In this document: positions 24,313 to 34,073 of the stretch, piece by piece
How the letters are laid out: the number at the start of each line of letters is the position of its first letter
Position numbering within the stretch: the stretch's first letter is position 1
From: VBDM01 sp963699535
Lineage (GTDB): Bacteria; Pseudomonadota; Gammaproteobacteria; Burkholderiales; SG8-39
Direction: 5' to 3'
Assembly: GCA_963699535.1 (NCBI GenBank)
Contig: CAVOUJ010000018.1
Location: 1 to 64,000, forward strand
DNA: 64,000 nucleotides
Position numbers and translations under genes: made by a program
Notes under the pieces: model-generated
Database searches by the model: none
Seen by the model: only the letters and a program-made list of their open reading frames with translations
Told to the model about the DNA's origin: nothing

Positions 24313-26178
24313 TCAGGCTGCGGCGCGCGTCCCTGCGTCCGCACCGATCGTTAAGACCTTTGGTGAAGGCCGCTCGCGGTACAGCTCTTCCACGAGGTCC
24401 GCGCGGTTCTTCAGAACCGCGCCCTGGTTGATCGAGCCCTTGTCGGTGATCTCGTGCATGTCGATCGAGGGCGGTGACTCCAGCAGGATCATGCGGACGA
24501 TCCGGTTGGAGCTGCCGGTGCTGCCCGCAACCAGGCGCTCCAGCAGATTCTCAAAACGGGCGCGAACGCGCTCATCGCCGAGGACTTCCGAATCCGTGCC
24601 ACCGCAGATATCCCGGCAGGCCGCGAGATTCGGAAAGACGAGCGCCGCGATGAAGTCCCGTTCGTGTCCCGCGATCACGACGTCGCGCACGTGGGGCGCC
24701 CCCTCCAGGATCACCTTCGCTCTCAGCGCCCCGACGTTGACCCAAGTTGCAGTAGAAAGCTTGAAATCCTCGGAGATGCGGCCGTCGAAGACCAGCCCCT
24801 TCAAGGGATCCGCGGAATCGGCGAATTTCACCGCGTCGCCCATGCGGTAGAAACCTTCTTCGTCGAACGCGGCCCGGGTGAGTTCTGCTTCGTGAATGTA
24901 GCCTGGCGTGACGTTCGGCCCGCGCACGCGGAGTTCGATCTTTTCGCCGTTCGGGACGAGCTTCGCTTCCAGACCGGGAGCGGGAAGGCCGACGACGCCG
25001 GCGCGCCCGCCGGTGTCCCAGTTGCCGCACAACGCGAAGGGCGCCGTTTCGGTCGAGCCCAGTGCCGTGATAAGCGGAATGCGCTCGCCGCAGGTTTCGG
25101 CTGCAAGCCGCTCGAGCGCATCCCAGACGTTCTGGGACATGCCTGCTCCCGCGTAGAGCAGCATCGAGAGCTGGCTGAAGAATCTTTCCCGCAGCGCCGG
25201 TTCGCGCTGCAAATAGGGAATGAGATCCTCGTAACCCTTCGGGACATTGAAGTAGAAGGTCGGCGCGATTTCCCGAAGGTTGCGCACGGTCTTTTCGATC
25301 TCGCCGGGACCCGGCCTGCCGTCGTCTATGTAGAGCGATCCGCCGTTGTAGATCACCAGCCCGAAGTTGTGGTTTCCACCCGCGGTGTGGTGCCAAGGCG
25401 ACCAGTCGAGGAGCACCGGGGGGGTATCACCGAGAAACGCCAGCGTCTGAAGGATCATCTGCTGGTTGCTGCACAGCATGCGCTGCGTGTTGATCACGCC
25501 CTTGGGGAGGGAGGTGGAGCCGGAGGTGAACAGGATCTTGGCGACGGTATCGGGACCGACATTGTCGTGGGCTCGGTCCACGGCTGCAGTGGGACCGGTC
25601 TGTTGCAGCTCCGCGAAAGGGGTCGCGAGGCGCCCTTCGGGGGGCTCCCCCGCCACGACCAGTTCCGTCTCGGCCGGCACCGCGCCCGCGATCGCGCGCG
25701 CATAACGGCGCCCGTCCGTGGCGAATACCAGTCCTGGCTTGAGCAACGACAGGATATGCCGGAGCCGCCCGAAGTCGGAGGAGACGAGCGAATACGCCGG
25801 CGACACCGGCGCGAACAGCACGCCCACATGCAGCGCGGCGAGCGAGAGCAATCCATGGTCGACGTCGTTCTCCGAGAGAATCACGACCGGCCGATTCTGC
25901 GACAGCCCTCTATCGAGAAGCGCCTGTCCGATCGACCGCACGACGCGCAGCGTGGCGGCGTAGTCGAGCCTCCTCCAATCGCCGGATCGGGCGCGGCCCG
26001 CGATGCAGATTCGATCGGGAGCAACGCGGGCCCAATGCAGGAGCCGCTCGGTGAGGGTCCGCGGATAGGGGCCGAGTGGATACGGCGACCGCAGATAGGT
26101 CACGCCGCCGGGAGCCTTCGAAACATCCATACCGATCGGCCCGAAATGCGTGCGCCTGAATGGAGCGGAGGTCGTCAC
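24313..26178 (-). CDS. Feruloyl-CoA synthase-type acyl-CoA synthetase
   Basis: 621 residues from the GTG at 26178, which overlaps the TGA of the upstream crotonase gene (GTGA). It is a class I adenylate-forming enzyme: ILFTSGSTSLPKGVI (about 227-241) is the ATP-binding loop, ALGSTETAPF the A5 motif, and HEITDKGSINQ near residue 585 holds the C-terminal lysine region. The N-terminus and the SPWHHTAGGNHNF segment match feruloyl-CoA synthases, which activate ferulate, coumarate and related phenylpropenoates with ATP and CoA. The frame stays open far upstream but that part is a shadow of the crotonase gene. Confidence 0.87.
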   Translation of the reverse strand: MTTSAPFRRTHFGPIGMDVSKAPGGVTYLRSPYPLGPYPRTLTERLLHWARVAPDRICIAGRARSGDWRRLDYAATLRVVRSIGQALLDRGLSQNRPVVILSENDVDHGLLSLAALHVGVLFAPVSPAYSLVSSDFGRLRHILSLLKPGLVFATDGRRYARAIAGAVPAETELVVAGEPPEGRLATPFAELQQTGPTAAVDRAHDNVGPDTVAKILFTSGSTSLPKGVINTQRMLCSNQQMILQTLAFLGDTPPVLLDWSPWHHTAGGNHNFGLVIYNGGSLYIDDGRPGPGEIEKTVRNLREIAPTFYFNVPKGYEDLIPYLQREPALRERFFSQLSMLLYAGAGMSQNVWDALERLAAETCGERIPLITALGSTETAPFALCGNWDTGGRAGVVGLPAPGLEAKLVPNGEKIELRVRGPNVTPGYIHEAELTRAAFDEEGFYRMGDAVKFADSADPLKGLVFDGRISEDFKLSTATWVNVGALRAKVILEGAPHVRDVVIAGHERDFIAALVFPNLAACRDICGGTDSEVLGDERVRARFENLLERLVAGSTGSSNRIVRMILLESPPSIDMHEITDKGSINQGAVLKNRADLVEELYRERPSPKVLTIGADAGTRAAA

Positions 26179-26981
26179 CTGCTTTTCCTCACCTTGGGAG
26201 CGCGCTTGTCCAGAAAGCTCTGCATGCGCTTCTTCGCTTCGGGGTCGGCCTGCGCGATGCCGGAGATCATCGCCTCCATGAACATGCCGTGGTCCTGCCC
26301 CGCTTCGGAGATCCGAGGGAGCGCGTGCATCACCGCGAAGTTGGTGAGCGGCGCGTTGGCCGAGATCAATCTCGCCAGCTCGAGGCCCTTGCGCAGCCCT
26401 TCCCCCGCGCCGACGAGATAATGTGAAATCCCGAACTGCTGGCCTTCCTCGGCGGAATACACCCTCCCGGTCAGCATCATGTCGGTCATGCGCGCGGCGC
26501 CGATGATGCGGGGCAGGCGCGCCGAGCCGCCGCCGCCGACGAAAATTCCGCGCTGGCCTTCGGGAAGCGCGTAGAACGCGGAAGGCTCGGCCACTCGAAT
26601 ATGCGCCGCGCAGGCGAGCTCCAGGCCGCCGCCGACCACCGCCCCCTGCAGCACGGCGACGACCGGCACCGAACCGAACTGGACCCGGTCGAAAGCGCGA
26701 TGTCCCATCATCGAGTGCATCATGCCGTCGGCGGCGGTCAAGTCCTTCAGTTCCGCGAGGTCCAGGCCCGCGCTGAAATTGCCGCCCTCGCCGTACAGCA
26801 CCACCGCGCGTACGCCCGGGTCGACACTCGAGAAGAACCGCTCGATCCCGGAAAAGAGCGCGTCGTTCAGGGCGTTGCGCTTGGCAGGGCGATCCAGCCG
26901 CACGACCGCTATCTCCCCGTCGCGCTTGACCCGCAGGTCGCCTTGCGCAGACATCACCGGATCGCCGGCCGCTTCTTTCAC
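26175..26981 (-). CDS. Enoyl-CoA hydratase/isomerase (crotonase) family protein
   Basis: 268 residues of crotonase fold. The oxyanion-hole segments are GEGGNFSAGLDL (about 64-75) and GAVVGGGLELACAA (about 114-127). The usual catalytic glutamates of hydratases are not both obvious, so it may be a hydratase, isomerase or lyase. Next to a feruloyl-CoA synthase-type gene, hydration or cleavage of a phenylpropenoyl-CoA is the likely role. It is translationally coupled to that gene through a 4-base overlap and is the first gene of the pair. Confidence 0.88.
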   Translation of the reverse strand: MKEAAGDPVMSAQGDLRVKRDGEIAVVRLDRPAKRNALNDALFSGIERFFSSVDPGVRAVVLYGEGGNFSAGLDLAELKDLTAADGMMHSMMGHRAFDRVQFGSVPVVAVLQGAVVGGGLELACAAHIRVAEPSAFYALPEGQRGIFVGGGGSARLPRIIGAARMTDMMLTGRVYSAEEGQQFGISHYLVGAGEGLRKGLELARLISANAPLTNFAVMHALPRISEAGQDHGMFMEAMISGIAQADPEAKKRMQSFLDKRAPKVRKSR

Positions 26982-27078
26982 GATGCTTCCTCCACAAACG
27001 TCACCGACTGAGATTATCGATCATAAACACTCCTCCGGCGGCTGACCCCGCGACGCACAGTCGCCGGGCTTCCCGGCG

Positions 27079-27843
27079 TCAAGCGGCCCGGCCCTTCCCG
27101 GCCGCTTCCCACCTTCCACCGAGCGCGGCGACTCCCGCCTTCATCTGCTCGATGGCCGGCGCGACTTCGTCGGGCGAGCCGCGCACGCCGAGCTCGATAT
27201 GGCGGCGTACGCCCGCCTCGCCCATGCTCGGAAGGCTGAAGGATTTGAGGCGCCGGTAGCGCGTTTCCACCTCCTGCATGAGGGGCGTGATCGTCGATTC
27301 CGGCAAGTCATAGACGATGATCGAGGCTTCGGCTTCGGGCGCGAGATGGAACAGATGGGCATAGTGCTGGTCGAGCACCCACTCCACCATAGGCCAGGCC
27401 ATGATTGGAAAGCCCGGCACGAAATGGTGATCCGCGACCGAGAAACCGGGAATCTTGTTGTACGAGTTCGGAATGATGCGGGAACCGCGCGGAAACTCGC
27501 CCATTTTCAGCCTCTGCGGCGTGACTTCCATGTCGGTACGCGAGCGTATCGCCGCCTCGGCGTCCGGATGCAAGGCGAGCGGAACACCGAGCGCATCTGC
27601 TGCGCACTGGCGGGTGTGATCGTCGGGCGTTGCGCCTATGCCGCCGAAGCTGAAGACCAGATCTCCCGAAGCGAGCGTGCGCTTGAGTGTGGTGGTGATG
27701 AGATCGGGCGTGTCGCCGAGATACTCGCACCAGTCGAGTCGCATGCCGCGCGCCGCGAGGATTGCGATGAGCTTCGCGAAATGCTTGTCTTCGCGCTTGC
27801 CGCGCATGATCTCGTCGCCGATGATGATCGCGCCGACCCTCAC
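27079..27843 (-). CDS. Molybdopterin-binding (CinA N-terminal/MoaB-like) domain protein
   Basis: 254 residues. The MoCF_biosynth fold covers residues 1-165 with IIIGDEIMRGKREDKHF (6-22) and FSFGGIGATPDDHT (about 65-78), the molybdopterin/nucleotide-binding loops. It lacks the C-terminal PncC amidase domain of full CinA. Proteins of this type are called competence/damage-inducible protein A family; the true substrate may be a nucleotide. It overlaps the EI24 gene by 4 bases. Confidence 0.88.
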   Translation of the reverse strand: MRVGAIIIGDEIMRGKREDKHFAKLIAILAARGMRLDWCEYLGDTPDLITTTLKRTLASGDLVFSFGGIGATPDDHTRQCAADALGVPLALHPDAEAAIRSRTDMEVTPQRLKMGEFPRGSRIIPNSYNKIPGFSVADHHFVPGFPIMAWPMVEWVLDQHYAHLFHLAPEAEASIIVYDLPESTITPLMQEVETRYRRLKSFSLPSMGEAGVRRHIELGVRGSPDEVAPAIEQMKAGVAALGGRWEAAGKGRAA

Positions 27844-28586
27844 ACGCGCCTCGCCTCGCCCTCGACCGGCTCGGTGCGCAGCTCACCGAGCCGAGCCAGG
27901 CCGTAGTGGATGAAGGCGAGCCCTCCGTACACGGGCATGACAAACCCCACGAGCGGAATGTGCCCGATGAGCGCGAGCGCGACGCCGAGCAGGTAGAGCT
28001 CGCCACGGCTGCGCCGGATCGTCTCGGCGATCTCTGCGGCGCTGCCGTGCTCGGCGAGTGCGTCGTAGCGGAACACGCGCTGGTTGAAATAGCCGAACAG
28101 GGCGAGCGGCAGCACGGGCCACAACGGCGGAATCAGCCACAGCGGCAGGCTGAGGATGAAAAGCATGGAAAACAGGATGAGCGCCACGAGCGCGTTCCAG
28201 ACGCTTCCTGAGAAGGTACCGCCCTTTCTCCTGGCGAGATCCCGATAATCACGCTCGCTGACGTGGGCGACCATCGCCGGCATGGATACGATGCTGATGA
28301 TCACGACCGCCGTGATGAGGACCGCGGGCACGAAGAGGAACAACAGGAGAAGCCACCCGAACCACGCTGCGATCAGAGTCATCGGCCATATCGAGACCGC
28401 CCATTCGTACACCGGCCACTGGTGCAACTGGAAGTCGATCCATCGTGCCGCTTCGCTCCAGTACAGCGAGGCGAGCGTCACCCAGACGGCGAGCGCGACC
28501 AGAATTGGCCACACCATGAGCCACAGCATCCTCGGATGCAGCAGGCTCGCGAAGGCTTTGAGCAGGGCGGAGAAGACTCTTTCCAT
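27840..28586 (-). CDS. EI24 domain (CysZ-like) integral membrane protein
   Basis: 248 residues with about five hydrophobic stretches (18-40, 68-100, 135-165, 195-222). SLLHPRMLWLMVWPILVA near the start and PLVGFVMPVYGGLAFIHYGL near the end fit the EI24/CysZ family. CysZ imports sulfate; for this branch in betaproteobacteria transport is not shown. It is co-translated with the downstream molybdopterin-binding gene and follows hrpA on the same strand with a 6-base gap. Confidence 0.87.
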   Translation of the reverse strand: MERVFSALLKAFASLLHPRMLWLMVWPILVALAVWVTLASLYWSEAARWIDFQLHQWPVYEWAVSIWPMTLIAAWFGWLLLLFLFVPAVLITAVVIISIVSMPAMVAHVSERDYRDLARRKGGTFSGSVWNALVALILFSMLFILSLPLWLIPPLWPVLPLALFGYFNQRVFRYDALAEHGSAAEIAETIRRSRGELYLLGVALALIGHIPLVGFVMPVYGGLAFIHYGLARLGELRTEPVEGEARRV

Positions 28587-28592
28587 GCGGCG

Positions 28593-31500
28593 CTAGTAAG
28601 TCTGCCACATCTTCGTCAAGCGCTTGACCGAAACCGGCACTGGCGTCTTGAGCTCCTGCGCGAAGAGCTGCACGCGCAGCTCCTCGAGCAGCCAGCGGAA
28701 CTGGTCCAGCCGCGGGTCGCTCGCGCTCGATTTCGCCTGCTTCGCGCGTTCGCGCTCCCACTGCGCGTGGAGCGGCGCAAATTCCGCGGCGAGGCGCGCG
28801 TCGCGCCCCGGATCGGCGCGCAGCTTGTCCAGTCGCAAACTCGCCGCTTTCAGATACCGGGGGAAATGCTGCAGTCGCTCGTAGGGGGTTTGCTCGATGA
28901 ATCGCCCGGACAGGAGCTGCGCGATGCTTTCCCGGACCGTCGCGGCAAGGCTCGGGGAACGCCTTGAAAGTCTGCTGGAGCTTCTTCTGCAGCACCGCGT
29001 GCTCGGTGAGGATCGCCGTTGCAAGACGCGCGATCTCCTGGGCGAGGAGCGTCACCCGCGAGCGCGCCTCCTCGCGCCGCCGCTCGAACTCGGCTCGGGT
29101 CCGCGGCCAGGGTTCCTGCATGCAGGCGCGATCGAACGCCGCAGCGAGAAGCTGCTCCTTCAATTCCTGCCGCCCCACCGAAGGGCGCGAACTGCATTGC
29201 CATCGCCTGCAGTCCGGGGAGGTTCTTCTCGATATGGCGGGCCTGCTCTTTCAACTGCAGCATGAAAAGGCGCCGCAGTCCCGCATGGTGCGCCTCGCGC
29301 GCCTTGTCCGCCGAGTCGAACACCTCGAGGCTGACCGACCCGCCCCTGTCCAGCAGACCAGGATAGCCGATCAGCGCCTGGGAGCCGCGCCGGATCTCCA
29401 TCACCTCTTCCAGGTCGCCAAACTCCCAGCCGGTGAATTCCGCTGCCGGCGCCTCGGCCTTGGCAAGCTCGGAGAACTTTGCTCCCGCCTGCTCGCCCAG
29501 CTCGGAGCGGAGCTGCGCGATGTTGCGGCCCATCGCGAGCTGGCGGCCATGCTCGTCGACGATGCGGAAATTCATCGAGAGGTGCGCGGGGAGCATTTCC
29601 GTTCTGAACGCATCCGTTGGAATGGCCAGATTCAGCTCGCGCCGCGCATAGCGGGCGATCGCCTGCGCGAGAGGCACATCCTGCGTCTCGGCTGCGAGGA
29701 AGGCGTCGACGAACTCCGGTAGCAGCCCGAGGGAGTGTCGGAGCTTATGCGGCAGCGACTTGGCAAGCCGCGTGATCTTCTCGCGCGCGAGCCCCGGCAC
29801 CAGCCAGTCCGCCTTCGCCGCGTCGATCTGATTGAGCGCGAGGAGCGGCGCTGTGAGCGTCACGCCGTCCTTCGGCGACCCCGGCTCGTGGTGGTACTCG
29901 AGCGCGAAGCTGCTTCCTCCCATGCGGACCTCGTGCGGGAACTGCGCGGTGGTGATCCCCGCCGCCTCGTGACGCATCAGGTCCTCGCGCTTGAGAAACA
30001 GCAGCTTCGGATTCGCGCCCTCGGCCTCGCGCCGCCAGCGCTCGAAGTCCGCGCCGTTGTGGATACCTTCCGGGATCAGGCTCTCGTAGAAAGCGTAGAT
30101 CAGCTCGTCGTCGACGAGCACGTCGGGGCGGCGCGACTTGTGCTCGAGCTGCTCGATCTCGCGCACCAGCCGGCGGTTGTGCCCGAAAAACGGCGCGCGG
30201 GTCTCGTAGTCACCTTCGACGAGAGCCTGGCGGATGAAGATCTTTCTCGACTCCGCGGGGTCCATCGGGCCGTAGTGCACGCGCCGGTTCGCATACAAAG
30301 GCAGCCCGTAGAGCGTCGCGCGCTCGAAGGCAGCGACGTGCGCGGGCCTTCTCTCCCAGTGCGGCTCGAAACGGTGACGCTTGACGAGGTGCGCGCCCAC
30401 CGATTCCAGCCACTCCGGGTCGATCGAGGCGACGCAGCGCGCGTACAGCCGCGTCGTTTCGGTGATCTCCGCCGCCATCAGCCAGCGGCCCGCTTTCTTG
30501 CCCACGCCCGACCCGGGATGGACCCAGAAGCGGATTCCGCGCGCACCGAGGAAATTTCCCTCCTCGGTCTTCATGCCGATGTTGCCGAGGAGGCCCGCGA
30601 GCAGCGAGCGGTGTATCTGCGCATAGGTCGCCGGCGTTCCCGAGGCGCGCCAGCCGAGCTCGGCGGTCAGTTCCTTGAGCTGGGCGTGGATGTCGCGCCA
30701 CTCGCGCATGCGGTTGAAGGAGAGGAAGTGTTCGCGGCAGGCTTCGCGCAGCTTGCGGCCGGATTTCCGGTGCGCGAGCGCTTCCTCGAAGAACTTCCAC
30801 AGCTTGAGCCACGCAAGGAAATCGGACTTTTCGTCGTCGAAGCGCTTCTGCGCCTCGTCCGCCGCGCCGGCGCGCTCTGCGGGCCGCTCGCGCGGGTCCT
30901 GCACCGAGAGCGCCGCGGCGATGACCAGCACTTCGGCCAAGGCGTTTTCGGCCCTGGCTGCGAGCACCATGCGGCCGATACGCGGATCGACCGGGCAGCT
31001 TCGCCAGCTGCCTGCCGACGTCGGTCAGCTCATTGCCTTCGTCCACCGCGCCCAGCTCGGCGAGCAGCGCGTAGCCGTCCTGGATCGCGCGCGGCGCGGG
31101 CGGATCGATGAAGGGAAAGTCCTCGACCTCGCCCAGGCCGAGCGACTTCATCCGAAGAATCACGTTGGCGAGCGATGAACGCAGCACCTCTGGATCGGTG
31201 AATTCCGGGCGCCGCTCGAACTCGTCCTCGGCGTAGAGGCGCACGCAGACCCCGCTCGCGACCCGCCCGCAGCGGCCCGCACGCTGTTTCGCGGCGGCGC
31301 GCGAAATATTCTCGACGCGCAGCTGCTCGACCTTGTTGCGGTAGCTGTAGCGCTTGACGCGCGCAAGGCCCGTGTCCACGACATAGCGCACGCCCGGCAC
31401 GGTGAGCGAGGTCTCGGCGACGTTGGTCGCGAGCACGATGCGACGTCCGCCGTGCGGCTTGAACACGCGCTCCTGCTCTTCTGCCGAGAGCCGCGCGAAC

Positions 31501-32325
31501 AGGGGCAGGATCTCGGTGTGCGGGGGATGATGCTTCCTCAGCGTCTCCGCCGCCTCGCGGATCTCGCGTTCGCCGGGCAGGAACACGAGGACGTCGCCCT
31601 CGCCCCGGCGCGCCAGCTCGTCCGCCGCGTCGCTGATCGCGTCGTTGAGATCGTAGTCGTCGCCATCCGACTCGACCGGGTGGTAGCGGATCTCCACGGG
31701 ATAGAGCCGCCCCGAAACCTCGATGACCGGCGCAGATCTTCCGTCCGTCTCGAAATGCTTCGAGAAACGCTCCGCGTCGATCGTCGCGGAAGTGATGACG
31801 AGCTTAAGATCCGGACGCCTCGGCAGGAGCTGCTTTACGTACCCGAGCAGGAAGTCGATGTTGAGGCTGCGCTCGTGCGCCTCGTCGATGATCAGCGTGT
31901 CGTACTGGCGAAGCTCGCGGTCTCCCTGCGTCTCGGCGAGCAGGATGCCGTCGGTCATGATCTTGATGTAGGAGCGCGGACTCGACCTTGTCGGTGAAGC
32001 GGATCTTGTAGCCGACGGCTCCGCCGAGCTCCGTCTTCAGCTCCTGCGCGACGCGGGCGGCGGTCGCGCGCGCGGCGATCCTGCGCGGCTGGGTGTGGCC
32101 GATGAGCCCGCGGATGCCGCGCTCGAGCTCCAGGCAGATCTTCGGGAGCTGCGTGGTCTTGCCCGACCCGGTTTCCCCGCAGACGATCACGACCTGGTGC
32201 GCGGAGATGGCCTCGGCGATCTCCTTGCGCTTAGCGCAGATCGGCAGCTCCGGCGGAAACTCGGGGCGCGGCCGCAGCGCGCGTCGCCGCTCGATCTCGG
32301 CCGGAGAGAACGTCATCAGCGGCAA
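28593..32325 (-). CDS. hrpA: ATP-dependent RNA helicase HrpA (four frame breaks)
   Basis: DEAH-box helicase of about 1242 residues after correction. GETGSGKTT (Walker A) is near residue 51, the DEAHERS box follows in IIDEAHERSLN, then VITSATIDAERF and the QRAGRCGR motif VI. The large C-terminal part (helicase-associated and DUF3418-type region) is complete. The frame breaks near 31983, 30992, 29172 and 28955; each is fixed by removing one base, the last three from a C or G run. The four pieces join without loss, so the gene is probably intact in the cell. HrpA acts in mRNA processing and ribosome rescue. It lies downstream of ribE. Confidence 0.93.
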
Positions 32326-32350
32326 ATGCGCGTGCCGTCGACCCCGCTGA

Positions 32351-32938
32351 TCATTTCCGGCGGAGAAGGCGTTCCGCGTAGCGCGCGAGCGGATCGACTT
32401 CCAGGTTCACGCGGTCGCCTTTGCGCAGGTGCCCGAGCGTGGTCACGGCCAGGGTGTGTGGAATCAGGTTGACCTCGAACTCGGCGCCCCGCACCACGTT
32501 CACGGTGAGACTCACGCCGTGCACCGCGATCGAGCCCTTGCGCGCGATGTAGCGCGCAAGCCCGGCCGGCGCGCGCACCCGGAGCCGTCGGCTCGCGCCC
32601 TCGGGCTCGAAGCGCGTGACTTTCCCGATGCCGTCGATGTGACCGAGAACGAAGTGACCGTCGAGCTTGTCGGAGAGCCGCAGAGACTTCTCCAGGTTGA
32701 CCTCGCCGGCGCGGTCGAGCCCGGCGGTGCAGCGCAGGGTCTCGCGGGACACATCGACGCCGAAGCTTTTCTTTCCGCGCCTCACCACGGTGAGGCAGGC
32801 GCCGTTGACCGCGATGCTGTCGCCCACCGCAACGTCGCTCAAGCGCAGCGCGACCGCGTCAATGGCGAGGCTCACTCCACCCTTGGCCGGCTTGACGCCG
32901 GTGATTTTGCCGACAGCGGCTATGATTCCGGTAAACAT
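32351..32938 (-). CDS. ribE: Riboflavin synthase alpha subunit
   Basis: 195 residues with two lumazine-binding repeats. The N-terminal MFTGIIAAVG and the second-half ARKGSIAVHGVSLTV (about 131-145) are conserved, as is GHFVLGHIDGIGKV. The enzyme dismutates two 6,7-dimethyl-8-ribityllumazine molecules to riboflavin. It lies 25 bases upstream of hrpA on the same strand and is divergent from the DUF6505-like gene. Confidence 0.96.
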   Translation of the reverse strand: MFTGIIAAVGKITGVKPAKGGVSLAIDAVALRLSDVAVGDSIAVNGACLTVVRRGKKSFGVDVSRETLRCTAGLDRAGEVNLEKSLRLSDKLDGHFVLGHIDGIGKVTRFEPEGASRRLRVRAPAGLARYIARKGSIAVHGVSLTVNVVRGAEFEVNLIPHTLAVTTLGHLRKGDRVNLEVDPLARYAERLLRRK

Positions 32939-33001
32939 GGAAAAGAATTCTACTTGGCTTTGTCCGGCGAGTCGCCGCGGCCAACTGCACCGGCGCGGCC
33001 G

Positions 33002-33460
33002 ATGAAGTTCCTGAGGGCAGTCCGGCTGGACGCTTCCGACGATCTCGTTTATTCCGAGAGCGGCGCCGCCCGCGACGGAGAGTGGCTGGTTTCGGGGGGC
33101 TACACCGTGTGCGATCCCTCAGGAAGCAGCCACCGCACGCCCAAATGCCGTTGCCTCACCTCATTCGTCGCTGTGGACAGCCACGGGCGTAGCACGCTCG
33201 CCGAAGTCGCGGAGATCGACGAGGCGGAGTACCAGCAAGTCATAGAGCGCCTGACGCGACATTTCACCGACGACCTCGGCGCGCCTACGGTGGAGGCGGC
33301 GCGCGCCGCCGCACAAGACGAGGCCGAGTACACGGCCGGCTTGTGCGAAAGCTTCAGCTCGGAGGTCTGGATTACGGTTGAGCGCACTCCTGCCGGCGAA
33401 GGCGTCGAGGAGCACTACTCGGTGTTCAAGCGGCTGATGATCGGGGGCCACAAGCTCTGA
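33002..33460 (+). CDS. Small conserved protein, DUF6505-like
   Basis: 152 residues from MKFLRAVRLDASDDLVYSES. The first 55 residues (LDASDDLVY, GEWLVSGGY) resemble small proteins annotated DUF6505. The second half is acidic and helical and not familiar. The long open frame upstream of this ATG is only the antisense of ribE. It has no membrane segment or signal. Function unknown; the family link is tentative. Confidence 0.6.
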   Translation: MKFLRAVRLDASDDLVYSESGAARDGEWLVSGGYTVCDPSGSSHRTPKCRCLTSFVAVDSHGRSTLAEVAEIDEAEYQQVIERLTRHFTDDLGAPTVEAARAAAQDEAEYTAGLCESFSSEVWITVERTPAGEGVEEHYSVFKRLMIGGHKL

Positions 33461-33489
33461 ATCGGCCCCGAGCGGCCGGGAATCTCGTG

Positions 33490-33648
33490 TCAGCTGGGGG
33501 CCTTGGAGAGTTCCTTTTTCGGAGCATTCGAGCCGGCCGTTTTCGCGCTCTGCTTCCCCAGCTTCTTCGCCCGCTTGGCTATCCCCGCGGAGTCCTTCCT
33601 CGCTCTTTTCTTCCTTCGCCTGGTCTCCAGCATCTTGGAGTGAGTCAC
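33490..33648 (-). CDS. Very basic 52-residue protein
   Basis: A GTG-initiated frame reads MTHSKMLETRRRKKRARKD and goes on with AKRAKKLGKQSAK, ending KELSKAPS. About 40 percent of residues are Lys or Arg. Small proteins of this type (SKMLETRRKKK-like start) recur in betaproteobacteria and may bind nucleic acid, but no function is known. The first in-frame ATG is at 33633. No strong ribosome binding site is seen before the GTG. The convergent DUF6505-like gene ends 29 bases away. Confidence 0.55.
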   Translation of the reverse strand: MTHSKMLETRRRKKRARKDSAGIAKRAKKLGKQSAKTAGSNAPKKELSKAPS

Positions 33649-33835
33649 GTGAGTCAAAACGGGCCTCCGGTCAATGAGTTGTCCGATGCCCCGATTCTAG
33701 GGCACGAACGCCGCGATCGCTACGCCTTATGCAGAAACAGCAGGCTTGCGTCCATCCGGGAAGGAAACAATCCCTGGCCCTTACGTGCGCTTACGCACAG
33801 AGCGGACCGGCCGGGAAGGGTACATTGGGGATCCT

Positions 33836-34051
33836 ATGATCTTCGGGTGGCCTCTGATGTGGTTTGGCATATTCGTCGTCGGATACGTCATATTCATCGC
33901 CGGCGTGGCGATTGGCGCCCATTTGCTCGACGCGCCTCCGCAGTGGATCGGCGTCGGCATTCTCTGCCTGGTCGGGTTAGCGATCGTCCATGGCGTGAAG
34001 GCGACCCGACAAAAAGATACCCCGCTCGCTTACCCCCCCAGTCCGAAATAG
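33836..34051 (+). CDS. Small two-segment membrane protein
   Basis: 71 residues from MIFGWPLMWFG, with hydrophobic segments at about 6-27 and 34-52 and a short basic C-terminus (KATRQKD). GGGGAT lies 6 bases upstream. The longer open frame upstream is not conserved-looking. No family is recognised. It faces the convergent esterase gene, which ends 22 bases away. Confidence 0.5.
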   Translation: MIFGWPLMWFGIFVVGYVIFIAGVAIGAHLLDAPPQWIGVGILCLVGLAIVHGVKATRQKDTPLAYPPSPK

Positions 34052-34073
34052 CCACTCGATTCGAAGCCGGTTC

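Noticed and set aside
26179..26997. Extension of the acyl-CoA synthetase to 894 residues
   Set aside because: The added part is the crotonase gene read in the wrong frame; the GTG at 26178 gives the conserved N-terminus.
28249..29178. Separate 309-codon gene downstream of hrpA
   Set aside because: Its first half is the HrpA C-terminal region after a frame break, its second half is out of frame in HrpA and EI24; explained by single-base insertions.
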